In this document: positions 1 to 6,003 of the stretch, one piece after another | Layout: each line of letters begins with the position of its first letter | Numbering within the stretch: the stretch's first letter is position 1 | Assembly: GCA_903944295.1 (NCBI GenBank) | Contig: CAJARA010000080.1 | Span: 1 to 9,733, forward strand | Source: an uncultured Chloroflexota bacterium | GTDB lineage: Bacteria > Chloroflexota > Limnocylindria > Limnocylindrales > Limnocylindraceae | Direction: 5' to 3' | Length of the DNA: 9,733 bases | Program-made: the position numbers and the translations under genes | Notes under the pieces: generated by a model | Databases searched by the model: none | Told to the model about the DNA's origin: nothing | What the model saw: the letters and a program-made list of their open reading frames with translations, nothing else

Positions 1-313
1 CGCACTCGGCGCCTCTGAGGCATCCATCCTCTTCCGGAAGATCCTCCCGAACGCGCTGACGCCGATCATCGTCCAAGGAACGCTCGGCATTGGCGGCGCC
101 ATCCTTGACGTTGCTGCGTTGAGCTTCCTCGGCCTCGGCGCACAGCCGCCAACGGCGGAGTGGGGCTCCATGATCGGCGCCGATCGCAACCTCCTCTTCT
201 CGTCGCCTCACGTTGTGGTCTTCCCTGGCATTGCGATCACCATGACCGTGCTCGCCTTTAACCTGGTCGGCGATGGTCTTCGTGACGCGCTCGACCCACG
301 GCTGCAGCGATAG
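1..313 (+). CDS. Peptide/nickel ABC transporter permease, C-terminal fragment (DppC/OppC family)
   Basis: Only the last ~103 codons are present; the reading frame is open from position 2 to the TAG at 311-313, so the gene starts outside the window. The fragment opens with the cytoplasmic coupling loop typical of binding-protein-dependent permeases (ALGAS, then RKILPNAL, residues 1-20 of the fragment), which docks on the ATPases. It continues with the characteristic LSFLGLG and P-x-AEWGSMI stretch and a final membrane helix ending GDGLRDALDPRLQR, a tail very typical of DppC/OppC proteins. Family role: one of two inner-membrane subunits forming the channel of a peptide, dipeptide or nickel importer. 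The two ATPase genes follow at once (9 nt to the next ATG), so this is the end of an importer operon whose binding protein and second permease should lie upstream. Substrate cannot be told from this fragment. Confidence 0.93.
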   Translation, partial: ALGASEASILFRKILPNALTPIIVQGTLGIGGAILDVAALSFLGLGAQPPTAEWGSMIGADRNLLFSSPHVVVFPGIAITMTVLAFNLVGDGLRDALDPRLQR

Positions 314-317
314 GAGG
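312..317 (+). promoter_or_regulatory. Shine-Dalgarno AGGAGG of the OppD-like gene
   Basis: AGGAGG overlaps the stop codon of the permease. It lies 5 nt before the ATG at 323 and only 2 nt before an in-frame GTG at 320, so it favours 323 as the start. It shows the organism does use SD sequences inside operons, in contrast to the leaderless starts further along. Confidence 0.75.
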
Positions 318-322
318 GCGTG

Positions 323-1342
323 ATGGCTGACCGACTTCTTGAAGTACGCGATCTGCAGACCTCCTTCCGTCTGCGCGACGGCGTGGTGCGCGCGGTAGAC
401 GGCGCAACGTTCGGCGTGGACCGTGGCGAGGTGCTCGGCCTTGTGGGCGAGTCTGGCTGCGGAAAGAGCGTCACCTCGCTCTCCATCCTGCGCCTGATTA
501 CGCCGCCGGGTCAGATCACTGGCGGGAGCGTCCGCTTCGACGGCCAGGAACTCCTCACCGCTACCGAGTTGGAGATGCAGAAGATTCGTGGGAATCGGAT
601 CGCGATGATCTTCCAGCAGCCGAACTCCTCACTCAACCCAGTGCAGAAGCTTGCTGATCAGATCGGTGAGGTGCTGCGCATCCATAAGGGGCTTGATGAG
701 AAGGCGGCGCGCATGCGCGGCATTGAGCTGCTGGAACTCGTCGGCATTCCAGATCCTGGTCGCCGTGCCGATGCCTACCCACACGAGATCTCCGGTGGTA
801 TGGCGCAACGCGTCATGATCGCCATGGCGCTCGCCTGTGAGCCAGAGCTGCTCATCGCTGATGAGCCGACCACCGCACTCGACGTGACGATTCAGGCGCA
901 GATCCTTGAGCTGCTGCGCGACCTGCGTGAGCGACTCGGCACCGCCATCGTGCTGATCACCCACGACCTTGGCGTGGTCTCTGAGTTCTGCGATCGCGTC
1001 GCCGTGATGTACGCCGGCGAAGTGGTGGAGGAGCAGGGCCGCGACGCGATCTTTGACAACCCGCGTCATCCGTACACGCAGGGGCTCCTCGGCGCAATCC
1101 CGCGCGCTGGCACCGGGCGTGGACAGCTCCGCGTGATCCCTGGTCAGGTTCCAGCACTCACTGAGCCCATCATCGGCTGCCGATTCGGCGATCGCTGTGG
1201 ACAGCATGAAGCGACCGGCCTCGCTGCCTGCACCTCGCAGCACCCTGATCTCCTTGCGCACAACGGTGCGAGCGGCAGCTGTGTGCGCTGCCACCTCTAC
1301 GATCCTGCGCACGGCGCACTCGCACTGAAGGGGGTGAAGTGA
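323..1342 (+). CDS. oppD: Peptide ABC transporter ATP-binding protein, OppD/DppD-like
   Basis: ATPase subunit energising peptide (or nickel) import at the inner face of the membrane. Numbering from the ATG at 323, the nucleotide-binding domain has Walker A GESGCGKS (42-49), Q-loop Q98, signature SGGMAQR (157-163), Walker B LLIADEP (176-182) and H-loop H214. The C-terminal extension begins with HPYT (249-252), the oligopeptide-transporter tail. It then carries cysteines C286, C292, C303 and C320 (plus C323), matching the cysteine-rich tail of OppD/DppD proteins that holds an iron-sulfur cluster in structurally studied members; the cluster here is inference. At 339 residues it has the usual length. 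The start was moved 3 nt from an in-frame GTG (320) because SD spacing suits the ATG. It is co-transcribed with the permease upstream and the OppF-like ATPase downstream. Peptide versus nickel substrate cannot be resolved. Confidence 0.95.
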   Translation: MADRLLEVRDLQTSFRLRDGVVRAVDGATFGVDRGEVLGLVGESGCGKSVTSLSILRLITPPGQITGGSVRFDGQELLTATELEMQKIRGNRIAMIFQQPNSSLNPVQKLADQIGEVLRIHKGLDEKAARMRGIELLELVGIPDPGRRADAYPHEISGGMAQRVMIAMALACEPELLIADEPTTALDVTIQAQILELLRDLRERLGTAIVLITHDLGVVSEFCDRVAVMYAGEVVEEQGRDAIFDNPRHPYTQGLLGAIPRAGTGRGQLRVIPGQVPALTEPIIGCRFGDRCGQHEATGLAACTSQHPDLLAHNGASGSCVRCHLYDPAHGALALKGVK

Positions 1343-2367
1343 TGAGTGAGAAGGTGCGCGCAAGCGGTAACGCCGTGGCAAGCAGCGCACCACTGCTCGA
1401 AGTCCGCGGACTTGCGAAGACCTTCCCGGTGCGCGCAGGCGCGCTGCAGCGTGTGGTTGGTCAGGTGCGCGCCGTTGATGGCGTGGACTTTGAGGTGCGC
1501 GCTGGTGAGACGCTCGGACTTGTTGGCGAGTCTGGTTGCGGCAAGACCACCGTTGGGCGACTCATCCTGCGACTGATTGAGCCAACGGGGGGCTCGGTCC
1601 TCTTTGAGGGTACGGACATCACTAAGCTGAGCGGATCACAGCTCAAGTCGTATCGCCGTAAGGCGCAGATCGTCTTCCAAGATCCGTTCGCCAGCCTCGA
1701 TCCGCGTACGCCGATCGGCGAGGCGGTGGGTGAGGGGCTGCGCATCCACGGGATCGGTTCAGCAAAAGAGCGCGAGGCAAAGGTGGCGAAGACGCTTGAC
1801 ATGGTCGGCCTGCGACCAGAGAGTGCGCGTCGCTACCCGCACGAATTCTCTGGTGGTCAGCGCCAACGCGTGGGGATCGCGCGAGCCCTCATCCTTGATC
1901 CTTCACTGATCGTCTTGGATGAACCGGTTTCAGCGCTTGACGTCTCCATTCAGGCGCAGGTGCTTAACCTGCTCGCCGAACTCCAGAAGGAGCTCGGCCT
2001 CTCGTACCTCTTCATTGCGCATAACCTTGGCGTGGTGGAGCATCTCTGTGATCGCATCGCTGTGATGTACCTCGGAAAGATCGTGGAGACAGCGCCAGCG
2101 GCAGAACTCTTTAAGGAGCCGTCACACCCGTATACGCGCGCGCTCCTCTCCGCCGTCCCAGAGCCTGACCGTCGCGAACGACGTGACCGCATCATCCTGG
2201 AGGGCGACGTGCCGTCACCGTTGAATCCGCCAAGTGGCTGCACATTCCATCCACGATGCAGAGAGAGCGTTGCCGCCTGTTCGGCGACAACGCCCTCACT
2301 GATCAGCCTCGACCCTGTCGGGAACCGACGGGTCTCGTGCCTGCGACGGGGGCCGGACGCGGTCTGA
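1342..2367 (+). CDS. oppF: Peptide ABC transporter ATP-binding protein, OppF/DppF-like
   Basis: Second ATPase of the importer; OppD and OppF normally form a heterodimer under the two permeases. Numbering from ATG 1342: Walker A GESGCGKT (62-69), Q-loop Q113, signature SGGQRQR (170-176), Walker B LIVLDEP (189-195), H-loop H227. The C-terminal tail has the HPYTRALL motif and cysteines in SGC-x-F-x-x-RC order, the OppF-type tail. The start ATG shares one base with the TGA of oppD, and a G-rich Shine-Dalgarno (around 1329-1334) sits 7 nt upstream; a GTG three bases earlier is less well placed. The overlap implies translational coupling. The N-terminal ~17 residues before the first beta strand are unconserved-looking. 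It ends at TGA 2365-2367 and is the last gene of the operon, meeting the DoxX gene tail to tail. Confidence 0.95.
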   Translation: MSEKVRASGNAVASSAPLLEVRGLAKTFPVRAGALQRVVGQVRAVDGVDFEVRAGETLGLVGESGCGKTTVGRLILRLIEPTGGSVLFEGTDITKLSGSQLKSYRRKAQIVFQDPFASLDPRTPIGEAVGEGLRIHGIGSAKEREAKVAKTLDMVGLRPESARRYPHEFSGGQRQRVGIARALILDPSLIVLDEPVSALDVSIQAQVLNLLAELQKELGLSYLFIAHNLGVVEHLCDRIAVMYLGKIVETAPAAELFKEPSHPYTRALLSAVPEPDRRERRDRIILEGDVPSPLNPPSGCTFHPRCRESVAACSATTPSLISLDPVGNRRVSCLRRGPDAV

Positions 2368-2395
2368 TCACCGCACCCGGCGCTAGTCGCGTGTT

Positions 2396-2414
2396 CCGCG
2401 CCCGCTAGGCGCGG
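2396..2414. terminator. Possible bidirectional terminator hairpin between convergent genes
   Basis: A perfect 7-bp GC-only inverted repeat (CCGCGCC at 2396-2402, GGCGCGG at 2408-2414) with a 5-nt loop. It sits between the end of oppF and the convergent DoxX gene and contains the latter's stop codon (2405-2407). Neither side has a T-run, so intrinsic termination is uncertain. Confidence 0.35.
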
Positions 2415-2959
2415 CCCCCCGCCTTCGCAGGCGCTCCGGATGCAACGTAGTCGCGCGCCCAGTTAGGGAGCTGCTTCGCGATTCGAGCATCCAGCCCATT
2501 AAAGTTTCCTGCCCCCACGATCGCAAGACCGAAGGTCACCACTGCATATGTGAGGTGTTGGTTGACGATGCCGTAGGCAAAATCCCATGCCGCCACAAAG
2601 AAGAAGAGCATCATCAGTGTGCCCATCGCTGCAGCGAATCGAGTCGCAAGCCCAAGAATCAGCGCAGCTCCAATAGCAATCTGTCCAAACTGGACGAAGA
2701 AATTAATCAGCGACATGGCGCCGTCGTTAGCAGCGAGTGAAACCCAGAGATCATGCGTTGGGTTGAAGATTGTGCCTTCGGCGATCTCGCCAGTGACAAA
2801 CGGCCAACCGAGTGTGCCGTTCGTTCCGTAGGCAAGGAAGCCCTTTGCGGTCCAGCCTCCACCGCCACCGATAAACTTCTCCAGGCCAGCCCAGAGAAAG
2901 ATCGTTCCAATGACCACTCGACCGATCGCAACTGCGTTAGCGAACCAGCTGTTTCGCAT
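2405..2959 (-). CDS. DoxX-family integral membrane protein
   Basis: A 184-residue membrane protein of the DoxX/DoxD-like superfamily. Visible hallmarks: an N-terminal helix (about 9-30) containing R14, G18 and the G-L-E-K-F motif (25-29); two helices around 83-104 and 107-129 with the G-x-A-L-I-L-G-L-A-T-R-F run (97-108) typical of DoxX; and a last helix (about 136-151) ending in GAGNFNGLD. A polar, probably extracytoplasmic loop of ~45 residues lies between helices 1 and 2. DoxX proteins are linked in other bacteria to thiosulfate:quinone oxidation or redox and thiol stress complexes, but many members have no known job, so no reaction is assigned. The start is supported by a strong SD (GGAGGAG) 5 nt before the ATG. 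It lies 136 bp downstream of, and in the same direction as, the ABC exporter genes and could be co-transcribed or use its own promoter. Confidence 0.88.
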   Translation of the reverse strand: MRNSWFANAVAIGRVVIGTIFLWAGLEKFIGGGGGWTAKGFLAYGTNGTLGWPFVTGEIAEGTIFNPTHDLWVSLAANDGAMSLINFFVQFGQIAIGAALILGLATRFAAAMGTLMMLFFFVAAWDFAYGIVNQHLTYAVVTFGLAIVGAGNFNGLDARIAKQLPNWARDYVASGAPAKAGGRA

Positions 2960-3029
2960 ACCCGCTCCTCCCGTGCTTGGAGCGGACCGTCGAGGGGAAT
3001 CCGACGATGCGGCCCGCGCCTACACCGTG

Positions 3030-3059
3030 AGTATCCGCCTCTCCCTCACAAAAGGGTAA
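3030..3059 (-). promoter_or_regulatory. Weak candidate promoter for the DoxX gene
   Basis: On the minus strand, GATACT (3030-3035) resembles a -10 box and TTACCC (3054-3059) is a poor -35 match, 18 bp apart. It would give a ~60-nt leader ending in the strong SD. The 136-bp gap (2960-3095) otherwise shows nothing recognisable. Read-through from the exporter genes is equally possible. Confidence 0.22.
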
Positions 3060-3095
3060 TCCTGAGCGAGGCGCTGGTGATTCAGCGGAGCGTGA

Positions 3096-3911
3096 TTAGC
3101 GGTTGCGCTCACTCCGCACGAAGAGGAGTGTGCCGATGCTCAACATCACCACGGTAAGCACGGCAATAAGTCCGGTTGTCCAGAGTGGATCCGCGAGGAC
3201 GGCGGGGTTTGGATAGCCGTAATAGGCGCCACGGATTAGATCTACCGCGTAGCGGAGCGGTGCGATGTGGCTAACGATGTCTAGGTACCACGGCAGATTG
3301 CGGATTGGGTTGAAGGCGCCGGCGAGGAAGAATTGCGGCAAGAAGATGAACGGGAAGAGGAGGTTTGCCGATCGCTGATTCGGCAGGAGGCTGACGATCA
3401 GTGCGCCGAACGAAGCGCCGAAGATGGCAACCAGGATCAGCGCTGGGATGATGGCGAAGACTTGCGCCAGCGTTAGCGGAATCCCGAGCACGATGCCGAA
3501 GAGCATCACCGTGAAGGCTTGTGGGAAGGCGACGAGTGATTCGCCAAGGATCTTGCCGGCCAAGATGGTGCGCCGCCCGATTGGGGCAACGAAGATCTCT
3601 TGGCTAAAATCGTTCTCTCGGTCTTCAAGGATGGAGATGAGGCCGAGGGCGGCGGACTGCCAGACGCCTTGCGCCAGCTGCCCAGCAAAGATGAAGGGGA
3701 GCAGGTCGATCCCTGGCGACTCAAAGTTTGACGCGAATGCACCACCGAGGACGCCAATAAAGAGTGCTGGGAAGACGAGTCCGCCGATCAGGCGGATCGG
3801 ATCGCGGAGGAGCTTTGTGACGTCGCGCGCCGCAATGGCGCCAGCCGCCGCCGCCTCACGGCGAATGCTGAAGCCGCGCGAAACGCTGCTGGTTGACGAG
3901 AGTCCGCTCAT
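3096..3911 (-). CDS. ABC-2 type exporter permease
   Basis: A 271-residue membrane subunit of a two-gene ABC exporter. After a ~25-residue cytoplasmic start comes an amphipathic R-D-V-T-K-L-L-R-D-P stretch (29-38) and a first membrane helix (about 40-60). A second hydrophobic block follows (about 70-95), then the hallmark cytoplasmic loop ED-R-E-N-D-F ending API-G-R-R-T-I-L-A-G-K (96-120) of ABC-2 permeases. Three more hydrophobic blocks (about 125-200) include the FLPQFFLAGAFNPI segment, and a C-terminal helix (about 243-263) ends in RSERNR. Such proteins export drugs, lipids, polysaccharide precursors or other hydrophobic cargo; the cargo here is unknown. The start ATG overlaps the ATPase stop by 4 nt (ATGA, 3908-3911), so it is translationally coupled. 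Length is normal and the gene looks intact. Confidence 0.93.
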   Translation of the reverse strand: MSGLSSTSSVSRGFSIRREAAAAGAIAARDVTKLLRDPIRLIGGLVFPALFIGVLGGAFASNFESPGIDLLPFIFAGQLAQGVWQSAALGLISILEDRENDFSQEIFVAPIGRRTILAGKILGESLVAFPQAFTVMLFGIVLGIPLTLAQVFAIIPALILVAIFGASFGALIVSLLPNQRSANLLFPFIFLPQFFLAGAFNPIRNLPWYLDIVSHIAPLRYAVDLIRGAYYGYPNPAVLADPLWTTGLIAVLTVVMLSIGTLLFVRSERNR

Positions 3912-4942
3912 CGGCGGAAGCCCCTACGCGGTGCGTCATCAAGTGGCGACTCTTCACGATCGTCTGCGGTTGCCGCAACGATCTTCAGATAGGCGTCTTC
4001 AAGGCTCGGGCTGCGAACCTCGAATCGCGTGAGTGGCGTCTTCAGATCGCGAAGCAGGCTGTGCGCCGTCTCTGGGCCACTCACCTCAACGGCGAACCCT
4101 GCTGAGATTGGCTGCGGCGTGTGACCGAGCCGCTGCACTTCAGCGCCGAGTGCGGCGCGATCCGCCGCCTCAAGCTCAACGCGCGTCACGCCAGTGCCAG
4201 TGCGAAGTTCGGCTGGTGTGCCGTTTGCCACAATCTTGCCGCGGTCAATGATGCAGACGCGATCAGCGATTTCAACCTCATCGAGATAATGCGTGGTGAG
4301 GACCATCGTCGTCTTCTCGCTGCGCCGGATCGCATCCAAGTATCCAGCAACGGAGCGGCGCGACTCAGGGTCAAGGCCAACAGTCGGTTCGTCAAGGAAG
4401 AGCACCTGCGGCCGATGGAGGAGTGATCGCGCAATCTCCAACTTGCGGCGCATGCCGCCTGAATACTTGGAGATCTTCTTGAAGAGATCTTCGCGCTCTA
4501 GTCCAACGAGTGCGCCAAGCTCCACGATGCGGTCGCGGTACTCCTGTGGCATCAGTGAGAAGGCGGGACGATACGCGTATGCGCCGTAGAGCGCGGCGTG
4601 GAAGCGGCAGTTCTCTTCGCCGGTGAGTGCACGATCGAGCGACGGCTTCTGGAAGATGATGCCGACGCGTCGGCGAACCTCGGCCTGATCGTGTGCGAGA
4701 TCAGCGCCAGCGATTTGGACGCTGCCAGAGGTTGCGGCGAGCGTGGTGGTGAGAATGCTGATCGTGGTCGTCTTCCCCGCGCCGTTCGGCCCAAGGAGGG
4801 CGAAGAGCGAGCCCTGTGCAACATCAAAGGAGACGCCATCTACAGCGTTGCGATCCGAGCCCTTATATCGTTTGACCAGGTCGTGGACGCTGATCGCTGG
4901 GGCGAGGATGCTGTTTGTTGGTGCGGGGGTTTGAAGTGTCAT
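3908..4942 (-). CDS. ABC exporter ATP-binding protein, DrrA-like
   Basis: ATPase partner of the ABC-2 permease downstream. The domain starts near residue 17 and has Walker A GPNGAGKT (51-58), Q-loop Q98 in IIFQKP, signature YSGGMRRK (160-167), Walker B VLFLDEP (180-186), D-loop GLD (189-191) and H-loop H218 in TTHYLDE. The SGGMRRKLEIAR form of the signature and the GLDP motif are typical of daunorubicin-resistance (DrrA)/NodI-like exporters. A C-terminal ~100-residue part (about 240-344) matches the regulatory tail common in this group and ends in an acidic, then arginine-rich stretch. At 344 residues it is slightly long. No SD precedes the ATG; instead TATCCT lies 7 nt upstream, suggesting a leaderless mRNA. 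It diverges from the prenyltransferase gene across 34 bp. Cargo is unknown: drug, lipid or glycolipid are all possible. Confidence 0.93.
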   Translation of the reverse strand: MTLQTPAPTNSILAPAISVHDLVKRYKGSDRNAVDGVSFDVAQGSLFALLGPNGAGKTTTISILTTTLAATSGSVQIAGADLAHDQAEVRRRVGIIFQKPSLDRALTGEENCRFHAALYGAYAYRPAFSLMPQEYRDRIVELGALVGLEREDLFKKISKYSGGMRRKLEIARSLLHRPQVLFLDEPTVGLDPESRRSVAGYLDAIRRSEKTTMVLTTHYLDEVEIADRVCIIDRGKIVANGTPAELRTGTGVTRVELEAADRAALGAEVQRLGHTPQPISAGFAVEVSGPETAHSLLRDLKTPLTRFEVRSPSLEDAYLKIVAATADDREESPLDDAPRRGFRR

Positions 4943-4949
4943 CGCGCAG

Positions 4950-4955
4950 AGGATA
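4950..4955 (-). promoter_or_regulatory. -10 box (TATCCT) for leaderless transcription of the exporter operon
   Basis: Minus-strand TATCCT, preceded by TGC (an extended -10 motif), lies 7 nt from the ATG at 4942. Transcription would begin at or next to the A of the start codon. No SD and no clear -35 are seen. Confidence 0.5.
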
Positions 4956-4964
4956 GCAGGAGGC

Positions 4965-4970
4965 TAGGCT
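4965..4970 (+). promoter_or_regulatory. -10 box (TAGGCT) for leaderless transcription of the UbiA-family gene
   Basis: TAGGCT fits TANNNT and is exactly 6 nt before ATG 4977. An AGGAGG at 4958-4963 looks like an SD but is 13 nt from the ATG, too far. If TAGGCT is the true -10, the AGGAGG lies upstream of the RNA start and is irrelevant. Confidence 0.42.
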
Positions 4971-4976
4971 CTCCTT

Positions 4977-5813
4977 ATGAGCAGTGGAGTCACGAAGGTC
5001 ACGGCGCTCGTGCGCTTGGCGCACCCCCTCCCAACACTGCTGAACGCCGCCGTGGCCGCCGCCCTCTCCACCGTTGCGGGGGCGCGAGCAGATCAAGCCG
5101 CACTCGCTGCGGTAACCATGCTTGGAGTCCACGCCTGCATCGGTTCGCTCAATGACTTCTTTGATCGCCACCGTGATGCTGGTCGCGCGGAGAAGCCGCT
5201 GGCGAGCGGCACCGTACCAGCGCGAGCCGCGCTCGTCATCGCCGCCGTTGGGGTGAGCTGCGGTCTTCTCGCTGCGGCACAGCTCGGTTCGTTCGCGCTC
5301 GCGCTTGCCGCCGCTGGCGCCGCGCTCGGACTCGCATACAACGCTGGCGTAAAGAACACGCCGCTCTCCTGGCTCCCGTTTGCGCTCGGCGTCAGCATCA
5401 TCCCGCTCTTCGCCTGGGCGGCGGCTGGTCTCAGCGCTCCAGCGCCGATCCTTGGCCTCTCACTCGCTGCGATTCCGGGTGGCGCGGGTCTCGCGCTGCA
5501 GAATGGTCTCGCTGATCGAGCACTAGATGTGCGCGCTGGGCTACGCGGTGTTGTGGTGCGACTCGGTGAGCGGCGCGCACTTGTTCTCGCACTGCTCGCA
5601 CACGGCGCGGCGGTCGGGGCAGTCGTCGCCGTTGCACCAGCACGGGTCGCGCCCGCTTCACTTGTGGTGGCAAGCCTGATGATGGCGACCGGCCTCGCCT
5701 GTAGCGGCGCCTCATCCCGCTGGGCGCGCCAGCGCGGCTGGGAGTTGAGCGCGCTCGGACTCGCCGTCGCCGCACTTTCTGTCGCACTCGCCACCGTTGA
5801 GGGGGTAGGCTAA
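4977..5813 (+). CDS. UbiA-family prenyltransferase
   Basis: A 278-residue, very hydrophobic, alanine-rich protein of the UbiA superfamily, membrane enzymes that transfer a polyprenyl group onto an aromatic or other acceptor. The first Asp-rich motif is N59-D60-x-x-D63-x-x-x-D67, followed by EKPLASG (72-78), the classic UbiA signature that binds Mg-diphosphate. The mid-protein Y121-N122-x-x-x-K126-x-T-P motif is also typical. The second Asp-rich motif is reduced to D180-x-x-x-D184 with N176, still enough to be active. About eight or nine membrane helices fit the hydrophobicity. Possible products include menaquinone, ubiquinone, heme O, chlorophyll-type or archaeal-like lipids; the sequence alone does not choose, and no quinone-pathway gene is adjacent. 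It diverges from the ABC exporter and is followed after 17 nt by a tRNA gene on the same strand. The TAA stop is at 5811-5813. Confidence 0.9.
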   Translation: MSSGVTKVTALVRLAHPLPTLLNAAVAAALSTVAGARADQAALAAVTMLGVHACIGSLNDFFDRHRDAGRAEKPLASGTVPARAALVIAAVGVSCGLLAAAQLGSFALALAAAGAALGLAYNAGVKNTPLSWLPFALGVSIIPLFAWAAAGLSAPAPILGLSLAAIPGGAGLALQNGLADRALDVRAGLRGVVVRLGERRALVLALLAHGAAVGAVVAVAPARVAPASLVVASLMMATGLACSGASSRWARQRGWELSALGLAVAALSVALATVEGVG

Positions 5814-5830
5814 GGCGCGCGGTACTCCGT

Positions 5831-5907
5831 GGGGGGATAGCTCAGGTGGTTAGAGCTCCGAGCTTATATCTCGGCGGTCCCTGGTTCGAGTCCAGGTCCC
5901 CCTACCA
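5831..5907 (+). tRNA. tRNA-Ile with anticodon UAU (reads AUA)
   Basis: A complete cloverleaf folds by eye. Acceptor arms are 5831-5837 and 5897-5903 (six pairs plus a G1:U72 wobble). The D-stem GCTC/GAGC is 5840-5843 and 5853-5856. The anticodon stem CCGAG/CTCGG is 5858-5862 and 5870-5874, around loop CTTATAT (5863-5869). A 5-nt variable loop follows. The T-stem CCTGG/CCAGG is 5880-5884 and 5892-5896, with loop TTCGAGT. Discriminator A73 is at 5904 and an encoded CCA at 5905-5907. U33 fixes the anticodon at 5865-5867 as UAU, cognate to AUA isoleucine. A73, A37 and U12-A23 agree with isoleucine identity. U38, U26 and the G1:U72 pair are unusual. Most bacteria read AUA with a CAU-anticodon tRNA modified to lysidine by TilS; a genuine UAU isoacceptor is uncommon. 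It may be co-transcribed with the prenyltransferase gene 17 nt upstream. Confidence 0.93.
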
Positions 5908-5915
5908 ACCTCTCT

Positions 5916-5928
5916 GCGATCTGATCGC
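5916..5928 (+). terminator. Short hairpin after the tRNA, weak terminator candidate
   Basis: GCGAT (5916-5920) and ATCGC (5924-5928) can form a 5-bp stem with a 3-nt loop just 8 nt after the CCA end. There is no T-run, so it may only be a 3' processing structure or chance. The rest of the 96-bp gap to the next gene holds the -10 box at 5992. Confidence 0.2.
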
Positions 5929-5991
5929 GACAATCCGGTCACGCTGACGCTGCTCTTGGTCTCCAAAAGTACGAGTGAGACCTTCGCGGGG

Positions 5992-5997
5992 CATACT
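5992..5997 (+). promoter_or_regulatory. -10 box (CATACT) for leaderless transcription of the SDR gene
   Basis: CATACT lies exactly 6 nt before ATG 6004, the same hexamer and spacing as the minus-strand box at 7894-7899. No SD precedes the ATG and no convincing -35 is visible. Confidence 0.5.
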
Positions 5998-6003
5998 GAC
6001 CAT

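Noticed and set aside
629..1393. Long minus-strand open frame (254 codons) opposite oppD
   Set aside because: It is antisense to a clear ATPase gene and its translation shows no recognisable domain; it is a by-product of GC-rich codon use.
2753..3157. Plus-strand open frame crossing the gap between the DoxX and permease genes
   Set aside because: It is largely antisense to two genes with clear membrane-protein features and has no domain signature.
4958..4963. AGGAGG as the ribosome binding site of the UbiA-family gene
   Set aside because: It is 13 nt from the ATG, beyond normal spacing, and a -10 box closer to the ATG suggests it lies upstream of the transcript.
5093..5794. Minus-strand open frame (233 codons) opposite the prenyltransferase gene
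   Set aside because: The product is a low-complexity Ala/Ser/Arg string mirroring the Ala-rich membrane protein on the other strand.
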